The notes beneath the pieces were generated by a model. That model was not told the DNA's origin. It did not search any database and worked only from the letters and a program-made list of their open reading frames with translations. 41,767 nt of DNA from Acidiferrobacterales bacterium. Lineage in GTDB: Bacteria > Pseudomonadota > Gammaproteobacteria > Acidiferrobacterales > SZUA-150. The position numbers were made by a program, and so were the translations under genes. The DNA lies in NCBI GenBank assembly GCA_947258385.1, contig CAMYII010000066.1, forward strand, positions 1-41,767. The letters are read 5' to 3'. Below, piece after piece: positions 1 to 7,563 of this stretch (positions are counted from its first letter, which is position 1; each line of letters begins with the position of its first letter).

Positions 1-904
1 CGTTTTGGTTGTTGACGTTTGGCAAAACTAAGATTACCAAACACCTGCACGATGTCTTCTCTTTTAGTTCAACTGTTGCACTTGGAGTGTGAATTCAGAT
101 CTGGTCAAAATTTAAGGCATAACAAGTCAATCAAACCGCAGCGCTCCGCGCTGCTCGGACCCTCAAAAGCGTTGCTTTTTCGGGCAGTTTATTTCTAACG
201 TTGTTCGGTACGGATGCTGTAGTGCGTCAGCCGCATGACGTTGCGTACTTGTTCCGCTAATCTCTACTTAATGGGGGTCCGCGGACGGACACCGCGGTGG
301 ATTATTTCGGTCACGGCAGCCATCTTACACCTCCCTTTGTTGTCGGTTGCTGTCAGTGCTTTTGGTACGGTGCCATAAAGATGGTGTACGAATATATAGT
401 CCACAAGCCAACTAATCGAAGTGCCATCTGGGAAACCAGCGGGGCATTTTTTATGCCCGGAATCCGCTAAAAAATTTGCCGGAGGGCTGAGGCTCAAGGT
501 ACCCCGGCCGGAGTCTCGGTCGGTATATCCTGCATAGCGGCAACTGCCGGATATCGTCAATTAGCATTTCCTGATATTTCAAGCAAGAAGCGCTTTTAAT
601 CAGCGAGTTAATAGGCCAATATAATATATATAGGGCCGAATATTATCCGGCAGTAGTCGTAGACTCATATGATAGGCTGGCGCTCGCGCCGCGGTGGGAG
701 GCGCGGCCATCCGGCCCGTGCCCAGTTTGTGATTTGGCGCTCGGTCGGCCGATCGGGGCCGCGACCTGCAGCGAGTATATTGGTCGCGCCAGGAGGTGGA
801 AGTGTCAGGCGAAAGCCGGAGCATTGATTGGGATATTCCAATTAAGAATTGTTAAATGTTTTAAAGGTCCAATATCTTGAATCAAGAGTTCGTGGAGAAA
901 TGTT
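1..904. other. Long non-coding stretch with cassette-array features
   Basis: No convincing gene is seen in these 900 bases. The open frames on the minus strand at 264-560 and 600-824 have unconvincing composition and no family resemblance. The stretch holds an attC-like fold at 117-206 (listed separately). It also holds a minus-strand stub at 264-323 with a strong ribosome binding site (GGAGGTG) before an ATG that opens only 19 codons, perhaps the broken start of a lost gene. Several AT-rich tracts around 600-660 and 820-870 could serve as promoter for the gene at 905. A TTGATT hexamer at 824-829 is the best -35 guess but has no clear -10. Confidence 0.5.
117..206 (+). other. Probable integron attC site (imperfect)
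   Basis: The stretch opens with GCATAAC (117-123) followed by AAGTCAATCAAAC. It closes with GCAGTTTATTTCTAAC and GTTGTTC (200-206). Between them are two small hairpins (GCAGCGC-TCC-GCGCTGC, then AAAAGC-GTT-GCTTTTT). The 5' TAACAA and 3' AACGTTG ends can pair, and so can AATCAAAC with GTTTATT, leaving unpaired bases as attC stems do. The overall look is that of the longer attC sites of environmental chromosomal integrons. The 3' core GTTGTTC departs from the GTTRRRY consensus, so the call is tentative. Confidence 0.45.
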
Positions 905-1165
905 ATGTCTGAAGAACTATATCGGGTAGTTTTAAAAGGTTACTCGGCTGGCAAAGGCGAATATTATATAGAGGTAGAATTCGCCAAGCTCTTTAAGATA
1001 CCACATGAAAAGGCGAAGGAATTATTCAACTCTTCGCCGGCGATAATTAAAGAGAATCTCCCTTTTGAGCAAGCGAACCAATACAAGAATGCGATTGAGA
1101 AAACCGGCGCGTTATGCGAGATGGAAAGCATGAAGTATAATATTAGTGGGCTATCTCTTGAATAA
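905..1165 (+). CDS. Small protein, probable integron cassette gene
   Basis: An 86-residue cytoplasmic protein with no signal peptide or membrane segment. The ATG follows GGAGAA at five-base spacing. The sequence alternates strand and helix: an N-terminal YRVVLKGY strand, a helix with AKLFKIPHEKAKELF, the strand PAIIKENL, a helix EQANQYKNAIEKTG and a final strand ALCEME. This layout recalls the L7/L12-C-terminal-like small domain repeated in many proteobacterial hypothetical proteins (pattern LFKISPEKAE...VIKKGL...A..YK.ALEKAGA..E). No activity can be assigned. An attC-like site begins eight bases after the stop codon, the normal arrangement of a gene cassette. The gene is AT-richer than the core genes downstream. 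Confidence 0.75.
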   Translation: MSEELYRVVLKGYSAGKGEYYIEVEFAKLFKIPHEKAKELFNSSPAIIKENLPFEQANQYKNAIEKTGALCEMESMKYNISGLSLE

Positions 1166-1172
1166 TCGCGAC

Positions 1173-1230
1173 AGATAACGATTAACACCCGGCGACGCCA
1201 AATGACGCGCGGTTGAGCAAGGCGTTAAGC
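1173..1230 (+). other. Integron attC site
   Basis: A 58-base element starting eight bases after the preceding stop codon. It has the order of a classical short attC: a 5' simple site ending in TAAC (AGATAAC, 1173-1179), then GGCGACGCC, a short loop, ACGCGCGG, TTGAGCAAGGC and a perfect GTTRRRY core (GTTAAGC, 1224-1230). Against my memory of the ~60-bp attC of aadA-type cassettes, GACGCC, GCGCGG and GGCGTTA stand at the same relative places. It is followed directly by a 16-base perfect palindrome (GCGGCGCTAGCGCCGC, 1229-1244) that overlaps the core by two bases. Confidence 0.65.
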
Positions 1231-1425
1231 GGCGCTAGCGCCGCGAAGTAGGATGTTCGCGGATGCTCACATCTAAAATGTACTCAGGCATGACTTATAC
1301 TTCCCGCTGCATACTTCCTCGCGCCTCGCGGCGTCTTAAAAGCGGATCGGGCAGTCAGCCCTTATAAAAACTTCATTTTCAACGGGCAGCGCGGCTCAGC
1401 CGCAGCCCGGTTGGATTTCCAGGAT

Positions 1426-2520
1426 ATGAAACAATACAACACAGTTATTATTGGTGCATTTCTAACGGCACTGTTGTCTTATGGGTATCCTGGTGTGGTG
1501 ATGGGGAATAAAGAATTCGGTCTGTCAGATGGCAATAATGAGATGTTGAAGGCCATGGATAAAAAACCAAGCCATCACACAGCGACCGGATTTCAGAATT
1601 ATCCGCCCATACCGACTGCCGCGCCTAAAGGCATATTTTTCTATCTGCGTAGATTTTGGGGTTCCATTTTTCTCCCACGAGTGCCGGACGAGCATGCACT
1701 AGCAGAAACGGAAGCGTTGCAACTTCTAGATGCTGTCCAGGGTAACAGCATAACATGGTTGGGGCATGCAAGTTTTCTAATAAGAATAGCGGGAAAAACC
1801 ATATTGACAGATCCTTTCCTGACAGAATTTGCGAGCCCTGTTTCTTGGGCTGGGCCAAGGCGATATGTACCGCCTGGAATTCCTTTAGAAAAGCTGCCAT
1901 CCATAGATATTATGATTGTCTCACATAATCATTATGACCACTTGGATGATGAAACCATTAAGGCTCTTCCAAATAAAGAAAAGATTCAAGTCGTTGTGCC
2001 TTTAGGTCTAAAACCGTTTTTTGCAGAGCGAGGATATTTGAATGTAAACGAGCTTGACTGGGGCGAACAAGCCACCATTGATGAATTGACGCTTATCGCC
2101 TTGCCAGCGGTGCACGATTCTGCGAGAAGCACAAACGACCATAATAAAACCTTGTGGGCATCATGGGCGGTAATAAGCGCTAGGGATAAACTGTACTTTA
2201 TCGGTGATAGCGGTTATTCCAAGACAATTTTTGAACACATTGGCCATAGTTATGGTCCGTTTGACTATGCACTGGTACCGATCAGTGCTTACGAGCCACG
2301 GAAATTGATGTGGATGTCGCATATCACTCCTGAAGAGGCGGTTACGATCGGAAAAGTGGTAGGCGCGAAGACCTTAATCGCGTCACACTGGGGAACAGTT
2401 AATCTGTCGGACGAACCACCCTGGGAACCACCAGGGCGTTTCAGCAAGGCAGGGCTGGCCAGTGGATGGACCGAGGACACACTATGGATTATGAAGATCG
2501 GGGAGACCCGTCCTCTCTAA
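1426..2520 (+). CDS. Exported metallo-beta-lactamase-fold hydrolase (NAPE-PLD/UlaG/RomA type)
   Basis: A 364-residue metal-dependent hydrolase of the beta-lactamase superfamily L clade, which includes N-acyl-phosphatidylethanolamine phospholipase D, UlaG and RomA-like proteins. The metal site HNHYDH is at 167-172 and is preceded by LTDPFL, typical of this clade. Further ligands are probably His in PAVHDS, Asp in FIGDSGY and His near the end in ASHWGTV. The N-terminus MKQYNTVIIGAFLTALLS suggests export or membrane anchoring. I chose the ATG at 1426, with AGGA close before it, over a TTG at 1411. The substrate is unknown; a phospholipid or N-acyl lipid is the family expectation. It follows an attC-like site, so it may itself be cassette-borne. 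Base composition is AT-rich compared with the genes after 6.5 kb. Confidence 0.85.
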   Translation: MKQYNTVIIGAFLTALLSYGYPGVVMGNKEFGLSDGNNEMLKAMDKKPSHHTATGFQNYPPIPTAAPKGIFFYLRRFWGSIFLPRVPDEHALAETEALQLLDAVQGNSITWLGHASFLIRIAGKTILTDPFLTEFASPVSWAGPRRYVPPGIPLEKLPSIDIMIVSHNHYDHLDDETIKALPNKEKIQVVVPLGLKPFFAERGYLNVNELDWGEQATIDELTLIALPAVHDSARSTNDHNKTLWASWAVISARDKLYFIGDSGYSKTIFEHIGHSYGPFDYALVPISAYEPRKLMWMSHITPEEAVTIGKVVGAKTLIASHWGTVNLSDEPPWEPPGRFSKAGLASGWTEDTLWIMKIGETRPL

Positions 2521-2624
2521 CTTTTAATAAATAAAGGGAAAATAAGGTTTAAGTTGAGTATTTTACGCAGCGATGCGCCTGCTGGAGGGCCAACTCGACC
2601 TGAACATCAGGCGAAGTGCACAAG

Positions 2625-2957
2625 ATGACAAACCGTGAGCTTGCGATGGAATTCCTAAGATGTTTTTGTGCCGGTGACGTCAACGGTCTGGCTTCGCTGC
2701 TGGCGGACGATCTGCGATTTAAGGGTCCATTTCACGAATTCAATTCCAGCAAGGCGTATGTGGACGCGCTGACAACCGATCCGCCGGGCAAATGCGGCTG
2801 CGTGGCGTTGAGTGTGACGGAAAATGCAGATAGTGTGTCCATTTACTACGACTACGAAAGGGGTGATAGGACCATTACCATTGCCCAGTTGTTTAAATTC
2901 AAAAAGCGGAAGATTAGTGAGATACTTCTGGTATTTGATGGCAGGGGGTTCGCCTGA
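2625..2957 (+). CDS. NTF2/SnoaL-like small protein
   Basis: A 110-residue protein of the nuclear-transport-factor-2 fold, cone-shaped alpha+beta barrels that act as small-molecule enzymes or binding proteins. The opening NRELAMEFLRCFCAGDVNGLASLLADDLRFKGPF is the usual N-terminal helix pair followed by the first strand. The C-terminal strands ITIAQLFKFKKRKISEILLVFD match the family pattern. The ATG at 2625 gives the family start; a GTG nine bases upstream is in frame and nearer to AGGCGA. No catalytic residues can be named. It lies 75 bases before a methyltransferase in the same direction, so the two may be co-transcribed. A GCCCC-TT-GGGGGC hairpin lies in that gap. Confidence 0.8.
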   Translation: MTNRELAMEFLRCFCAGDVNGLASLLADDLRFKGPFHEFNSSKAYVDALTTDPPGKCGCVALSVTENADSVSIYYDYERGDRTITIAQLFKFKKRKISEILLVFDGRGFA

Positions 2958-3032
2958 GGCGCCTATCGAACCAGCCCCTTGGGGGCAGGCGCGCCTCGTG
3001 CAAGCTCTCCTGCAACATAAGGAGATTTATCA

Positions 3033-3812
3033 ATGAGCCCGAGAAACGAGTGGGCCGATTTCTTCAACTCACACGCCCCCGAGTATGAGGAAAATATTTT
3101 CACAAAAAACACCGCCGCTGAAGTGGACTTTCTGGTCAACGAGCTTGGGATCTCGCCGGGTCAATCGCTTTTGGATGTCGGTTGCGGAACCGGACGCCAT
3201 AGCATCGAATTGGCGCGTCGCGGCTATGTCGTCACAGGACTCGATGTTTCCGCTGGCATGCTCGAGGAAGCGAGAAGGCGCGCGGCCGTGGCGAATGCCG
3301 ATGTTTCCTGGGTCGAGGCCGACGCAACGGACTTTGCCTTTGAGCGGCGCTTCGATGCAGTACTGTGTCTGTGCGAGGGGGCATTCGGGCTCCTCGGCAG
3401 TCAAGATGATCCCATCGCTCAGCCACTGACCATTCTTGGGCATGTCGCCGCTGCCATGAAAACGCGCGCAAAGTGTTTGTTTACGGTCCTAAATGGCTAC
3501 GCACTCGCCCGCAGGCACACCCAGGTGGATGTCCTGCGGGACGTGTTCGATCCGATTGCACTGGTTGAGCGCTCCGAGTGCGCCCCGCGCGGGACGACTG
3601 ACATCATCCCGCTCAGAGAACGCGGCTTCGTGCCGACGGAACTGGTCCTGCTGTTCGCGCAGGCTGGGCTAGAGGTGGCCCACATCTGGGGAGGAACCGC
3701 CGGGAATTGGGGCAAGCGGGCTATCGATCTCGATGAAATAGAGATCATGGTCCTTGCGCACAAACCCCCCGAACCGCCCCTTCCACCCTACGCGCTTTAT
3801 GCGTGCCGGTGA
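3033..3812 (+). CDS. Class I SAM-dependent methyltransferase
   Basis: A 259-residue cytoplasmic methyltransferase of the Methyltransf_25/11 type. Motif I, LDVGCGTG, lies at 47-54. The acidic residue after strand 2 is in VTGLDVS and the next motif is WVEADATDF. The N-terminal WADFFNSHAPEYEENIF helix is a common lid. AAGGAG lies seven bases before the ATG. The acceptor is unknown. The last thirteen or so residues (PPEPPLPPYALYACR) are proline-rich and unlike a methyltransferase end. They are encoded by a stretch that resembles a decayed attC site, so the original stop seems to have been lost and the frame now runs into the cassette junction. Confidence 0.85.
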   Translation: MSPRNEWADFFNSHAPEYEENIFTKNTAAEVDFLVNELGISPGQSLLDVGCGTGRHSIELARRGYVVTGLDVSAGMLEEARRRAAVANADVSWVEADATDFAFERRFDAVLCLCEGAFGLLGSQDDPIAQPLTILGHVAAAMKTRAKCLFTVLNGYALARRHTQVDVLRDVFDPIALVERSECAPRGTTDIIPLRERGFVPTELVLLFAQAGLEVAHIWGGTAGNWGKRAIDLDEIEIMVLAHKPPEPPLPPYALYACR

Positions 3813-3827
3813 GGCCAAGCGTCGGAC
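3766..3827 (+). other. Decayed attC-like sequence overlapping a gene end
   Basis: The sequence from AACCGCCCCTTC (3772) to GCCAAGCG (3822) follows, with many changes, the order of longer proteobacterial attC sites: an AACCGCC.CTTCAACC left arm, a small hairpin ACGC-GCTTTAT-GCGT and a right arm ending in CAAGCGT. The expected GTTRRRY core is GTCGGAC here, so recombination activity would be lost. Resemblance is judged by eye and could be coincidence. Confidence 0.3.
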
Positions 3828-4013
3828 CACCGGCCCCGAAAGGAGCGAGAGATACAGGAATTATCCTTTTTCTCTCAGCTCAGTACTGTATGTGCGGCCA
3901 GCGTTGAGCGGTGTATTTGCCTTGCTCAATTCCGGCTGGCAGGGCTTGCACTTCAAGCCCATTGACGTAGGCTGAGTCTCGAGGTGTATTGCCGGTATCA
4001 GTAAGGGGTCTCT

Positions 4014-4478
4014 ATGGCAATAAGCGATCAAGACAAACATAACCTGCAGATCGTTCACTCCGCTCCCCTGGTATCGATTGATCTGATCATCAAGGACAGT
4101 CGGGGGCAGGTACTGCTCGGCAGGCGAGTCAATCGTCCTGCCCGGGGATACTGGTTCGTGCCCGGTGGCAGGATAACAAAGAATGAAAAGATAGCCGACG
4201 CAATCAAAAGGATCTCGCGCACCGAGCTTGGTATTGAAATATCGTTGCCTGATACACAGTTGCTGGGCGTGTTTGAGCACATGTATGATGAGAACTATCT
4301 GGGCGAAGAGGGGATAAATACCCATTATGTGGTATTGGCCTTTGCATCGGAACTGGACAGTGGGTTGGAGATACTGCCAGATGACCAGCACGCGGAAATG
4401 AAATGGTGGCCTATCGACCAGTTGCTAAGCAATCCCGATGTTCATCCGTATACGAAGCATTATCTTGTGCGTAGCTAA
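4014..4478 (+). CDS. gmm: GDP-mannose mannosyl hydrolase (Nudix family)
   Basis: A 154-residue Nudix hydrolase that cleaves GDP-mannose (or GDP-glucose) to GDP and the sugar, acting beside capsule or LPS sugar pathways. The Nudix box runs from Gly52 to Ile74 in the special form G-x5-E-x7-R-I-x3-E-L-G. The usual REUXEE is replaced by RISRTELG, which is how the GDPMK subfamily differs from pyrophosphatases. The N-terminal HSAPLVSIDLIIKD and the C-terminal WWPIDQLL also fit this subfamily. The start is the ATG behind AAGGGG. No GDP-sugar genes are nearby, consistent with an acquired single gene. It ends in TAAC followed 13 bases on by GTTAAAC, which resembles collapsed cassette-junction sequence. 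Confidence 0.88.
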   Translation: MAISDQDKHNLQIVHSAPLVSIDLIIKDSRGQVLLGRRVNRPARGYWFVPGGRITKNEKIADAIKRISRTELGIEISLPDTQLLGVFEHMYDENYLGEEGINTHYVVLAFASELDSGLEILPDDQHAEMKWWPIDQLLSNPDVHPYTKHYLVRS

Positions 4479-4835
4479 CACGCGCCGTTCGTTAAACAGT
4501 CGATAGTGATCTCATTCTCCTGGGCGAGAGAGCAATAGCGAGCCACTGTCTGCCAATCCCATGAGGTTGCGTACCGGCCACCATAAGGTGGGCAATCGTT
4601 CCAGTGTCGTTGCAGGATGCGAATCCATTTAAGGGTGCGGGCACATCGCTGCAGCTGGGTGGAATCTACCATTGCTGCGTCGTCGTTGGCACGGAGTACG
4701 CGTAGGTGTCGAAGAGTGGGTGGCGCGGGACGTGTCACATGCTCACGATCGGTGATTATGTAACGTTCATTAGCAACGGCTAATTTAAAAAACAACTTTT
4801 GCCAAGCCCACGCCAATCAGACTAGACTTGTTCAT
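4475..4835 (-). pseudogene. Remnant of IS110-family transposase
   Basis: Read on the minus strand from the ATG at 4835, the frame begins MNKSSLIGVGLAKVVF and then stops at a TAA inside a run of six T. The opening matches the IS110-family N-terminus (consensus GIDLAKNVFQ), with the catalytic Asp of that motif changed to Gly. Removing one T from the run continues as KLAVANERYIITDREHVTR, also plausible for IS110 DEDD transposases. The open frame then ends at 4475 after about 110 more codons, without the CGSAHYWAR-type motif expected next. The tail ARTLKWIRILQRHW may be C-terminal sequence joined by a large internal deletion. The element is dead. The N-terminal match is the solid part; the rest is inference. 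Confidence 0.5.
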
Positions 4836-5263
4836 ACGAACTTCTGCACTGCGGCCGCCGGGCTGCGCCGGCGATTGATCTAGCCAATTAGCTGGAATGA
4901 AGCATGGATCAAATGCGTGGAAATCTTACCCTTCAAGAGTGGAATCTTTCATATAGATTACCCCTGCGTGCAAACGAGCGGTTTGCACGCTCAGGGCTTG
5001 ATCGGAAATAGGAATAGTCAACGAGGTAAAACCCCTCTTATATTTGAGGAGATTTTGACGGCGAGCGCATTGTCGCAATGGTGATCTGGACCCCTCAAGA
5101 AATAGGTAGAAAAAAAGTGGCTTTAGCGTTCTTAATGCTGTGCGATCAGGCGGAAGTGCGCGCGCCGGTCGTAATCCCGACCCATACACCCCCCGGTTTG
5201 TGGGGCAACGCTCAGCTTCGGTCAATTGTTCGCTGGTTCAATAAACAAGACCGGTAGGAAGAC
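4836..5263. other. Intergenic region, no gene seen
   Basis: About 430 bases between the transposase remnant and the PAS-GGDEF gene. A minus-strand frame at 4926-5225 has improbable composition and no recognisable motif. AT-rich stretches near 4990-5110 could carry the promoter of the downstream gene, but no clear -35/-10 pair stands out. Confidence 0.4.
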
Positions 5264-6256
5264 GTGGATAAAGATCTTCTGGCAAAGTCTAATGTTTCGA
5301 GTGCAGTTCTTGACGTGGTCAATGCGGCTATTTTAGTAATGACCTCCGACGGGCAGATTATACATTTTAACAAGGCCTGCCAGAAAATGACCGGCTACGC
5401 GTTTGAAGAGGTACGAGGAAAATGTCCGTGGGATTTGTTTATCCTTCCAGAAGAGATCGAAGCGGTTAAGAATGTATTCCAAAGGCTTACTGCAGGCGAT
5501 TTCCCAAACAGGCATACTAACTACTGGCTTACAAGGTCTGGCGACCGAAGGCTCATTGAATGGGCAAATACAGCAATCACCGATAGTAATGGTGTAATTG
5601 CGTATGTCATCGCAACAGGAATAGATGTCACTGAACGTGACCGCGCTGAAAAACAAATAGCAAAGCACCAAGAAAAATTGGAGGTATTAGTAGATGAGCG
5701 TACCGATGCATTAAATAAGGCCAATAAGCAACTAGAGCAAATGGCTCATCGTGATGGGCTAACCGGGATTTATAATCACCGTTATTTGAAACAAGCACTA
5801 GAACACGAAATGTGCCGCGCTGTTCGTTATACTAGGCCATTGTCCCTGATACTGTGTGACGTCGACTTTTTTAAGATCTATAACGATACTTATGGCCACG
5901 TCGCGGGCGATAATTGCTTGAGGGAAATCGCAAATATAATTTCCACTACTTTCAATCGGGCAGCCGATATTGTGGGGCGTTACGGGGGTGAAGAATTCGC
6001 GATTATTCTGCCAGATCTATCCGATGAAGAAGTCAAAATGCTGGCGGAGGGATTACGTAAGGCAGTTTGGCACAAGAATATTCCCTACAATTCCTCTCCG
6101 ATAGCGGACCGTGTGACGATAAGCGTCGGTGTCGCAACAATCCAGTCCGACAAACTTTTCGAGATTGCGTCAATGATTGAAGCAGCCGACCGAGCGCTAT
6201 ATGACGCAAAGCAAAACGGTAGAAACAAGGTTAGACATTGTGCGATAGTTCTTTGA
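5264..6256 (+). CDS. PAS-GGDEF diguanylate cyclase
   Basis: A 330-residue cytoplasmic signalling enzyme that makes cyclic di-GMP from two GTP. A PAS domain (about 8-125) ends in the PAC-type DVTERDRAE. A coiled-coil linker (about 126-160, EKLEVLVDERTDALNKANKQLEQM) connects it to a GGDEF domain (about 163-325). The active-site signature GGEEF at 241-245 is intact, and RAAD at 232-235 is the RxxD inhibitory site, so product inhibition is expected. There is no membrane segment, so the PAS domain probably senses a cytoplasmic cue. The start is GTG behind AGGAAG. The gene is clearly AT-richer than the core genes after 6.5 kb and stands alone. Confidence 0.93.
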   Translation: MDKDLLAKSNVSSAVLDVVNAAILVMTSDGQIIHFNKACQKMTGYAFEEVRGKCPWDLFILPEEIEAVKNVFQRLTAGDFPNRHTNYWLTRSGDRRLIEWANTAITDSNGVIAYVIATGIDVTERDRAEKQIAKHQEKLEVLVDERTDALNKANKQLEQMAHRDGLTGIYNHRYLKQALEHEMCRAVRYTRPLSLILCDVDFFKIYNDTYGHVAGDNCLREIANIISTTFNRAADIVGRYGGEEFAIILPDLSDEEVKMLAEGLRKAVWHKNIPYNSSPIADRVTISVGVATIQSDKLFEIASMIEAADRALYDAKQNGRNKVRHCAIVL

Positions 6257-6567
6257 CTATATGCCATTCCGGCAGGTGCGTATCAGTAGTATTAATAAGA
6301 GAGGTCTCAGCAGCGCCGCCAATACGGGAAAGAAATGGATCGCGTTTCTATCGCGATACGTTTAGTTCTGGTCAAAGGTTTGGGTTGTCCTAACTATTTG
6401 GGTTAATTTTGGATTTGAATATTAATAGTCAATAAGAGATCTGGCGATTATTGCAGGAATGGGTTGTCTGATCCAAGACCGATAACCAGATAGCTGAGGA
6501 GTTGCAAGATGATCTGCGGCGCCTCGCGCTTACGAACCGACAGACCAGTGAAAAAGGAGGAAATGCC
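6257..6567. other. Intergenic boundary region
   Basis: About 310 bases marking the change from the AT-rich accessory segment to GC-rich core sequence. It holds a small inverted repeat (ATCGCG-TTTCTAT-CGCGAT near 6341) and AT-rich tracts at 6390-6440 that could be a promoter for the STAS-like gene. An upstream in-frame TTG at 6502 has no ribosome binding site and is rejected as a start. Confidence 0.4.
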
Positions 6568-6939
6568 ATGTTGAGTCATGAGCTCATGCCTGAGGAAGGC
6601 ATTCTGGTCGTTACCCCGCACGGCCCCCTGAAATCAGCGGATTTCGATGGCCTGGCTGAGGTGGTGGATCCGTATATCGAGGAACGCGGGAAACTCAAAG
6701 GGTTGATGATTTATGCCGAGCACTTTCCCGGTTGGGACAGCTTTGCGGCGCTGGTGACCCACATGCGCTTCGTCAAGGACCATCATCAAAAAATCGAACG
6801 GGTGGCGGCGGTGACCGATAGCGCGTTTCTGTCGGTGCTGCCGCGGATTGCGGACCATTTTGTTCAAGCCGATATCAAACACTTCGATTACAAGCACAAA
6901 GAGGCCGCCCTCGACTGGCTGAAGCATGGTAATGGCTGA
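6568..6939 (+). CDS. STAS/SpoIIAA-like protein
   Basis: A 123-residue cytoplasmic protein of the SpoIIAA-like (STAS-fold) family. The opening EEGILVVTPHGPLKSADFDGLAEVVDPYIEE, then KLKGLMIYAEHFPGWDSFAALVTHMRFVKDHH and KIERVAAVTDSAFLSVLPRIADHFV, are the usual landmarks. The C-terminal strand and helix (IKHFDYKHKEAALDWL) complete the fold. It lacks the classical phosphorylatable Ser of anti-anti-sigma factors, and its role in the wider family is unclear. The start is the ATG behind AAGGAGG. It lies 30 bases upstream of the lipocalin gene on the same strand, so the two probably form a small stress-related operon. Confidence 0.88.
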   Translation: MLSHELMPEEGILVVTPHGPLKSADFDGLAEVVDPYIEERGKLKGLMIYAEHFPGWDSFAALVTHMRFVKDHHQKIERVAAVTDSAFLSVLPRIADHFVQADIKHFDYKHKEAALDWLKHGNG

Positions 6940-6969
6940 GCCAGGGTATCGTCCTTTGGGGGTCAGGCG

Positions 6970-7482
6970 ATGAGGGGAGTACTGGCGCTTTTATTGTTGT
7001 TTGTGTCGGGGTGTGTCGGAATCCCTGACAACGTCACCGCGATCCGTGGTTTCGAGCTCGAGCGCTATTTCGGCATGTGGTATGAGATCGCGCGCCTGGA
7101 TCACTCGTTTGAACGGGGGTTGAGTCAGGTCACGGCGACCTATAGTGCGCGAGATGACGGTGGGATCGACGTGGTCAATAAAGGGTTTAACAAGAAAACC
7201 GGAACGTGGCGGCAGGCGGACGGGAAGGCCTATTTTGTCGTCGGCCCTGATATTGGCAGATTGAAAGTCTCGTTCTTTGGGCCGTTCTATGGCGGGTACA
7301 ATATTATCGCTTTAGATACGCAAGGCTATTCCTATTCCTTGGTATGCGGGCCCAACCGGTCGTATCTGTGGATACTGGCCAGAGCGCGCAAACTCGATGG
7401 GGACACGCTGGCTGAGCTCATCAACTTCGCCAAAGACGCCGGATTTGAGACCGACAGGCTTATTTTCGTCGAGCACGAATAG
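6970..7482 (+). CDS. blc: Outer-membrane lipoprotein lipocalin Blc
   Basis: A 170-residue bacterial lipocalin, a beta-barrel lipoprotein that binds lysophospholipids and fatty acids at the inner face of the outer membrane. The signal peptide ends in the lipobox VSGC, with the modified residue at Cys15. The next residue is Val rather than Asp, which favours sorting to the outer membrane. The lipocalin signature is FGMWYEIARLDHSFERGL, followed by VTATYSARDDGGIDVVNKGF and, later, YSYSLVCGPNRSYLWILAR, all diagnostic. It follows the STAS-like gene closely. It faces the convergent ATPase gene, and no terminator hairpin is seen in the 80-base gap. Confidence 0.93.
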   Translation: MRGVLALLLLFVSGCVGIPDNVTAIRGFELERYFGMWYEIARLDHSFERGLSQVTATYSARDDGGIDVVNKGFNKKTGTWRQADGKAYFVVGPDIGRLKVSFFGPFYGGYNIIALDTQGYSYSLVCGPNRSYLWILARARKLDGDTLAELINFAKDAGFETDRLIFVEHE

Positions 7483-7563
7483 ATGGGCGTCCCGCATCGG
7501 TTGCTCTTTTCTCGATACCGGAATCTCCAGGAGGCAGCGATTACCCCTTCCATGGTCAGGTTC

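Noticed and set aside
2514-2560. Imperfect inverted repeat CTCTAACTT...AAGTTGAG after the metallo-hydrolase gene
   Set aside because: The GTTGAGT end fits an attC core, but the element is too short and AT-rich. It is better left as a possible terminator fold.
2573-2636. 21-codon frame (MRLLEGQLDLNIRRSAQ...) overlapping the start of the SnoaL-like gene
   Set aside because: It may be a leftover of a lost gene or a leader, but it has no ribosome binding site and is too short to support.
3861-4391. 176-codon minus-strand frame overlapping the Nudix gene
   Set aside because: The plus strand has a recognisable GDPMK-type Nudix box and ribosome binding site; the minus frame shows no family motif.
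4926-5225. 99-codon minus-strand frame in an intergenic region
   Set aside because: Irregular composition, no ribosome binding site and no recognisable domain.
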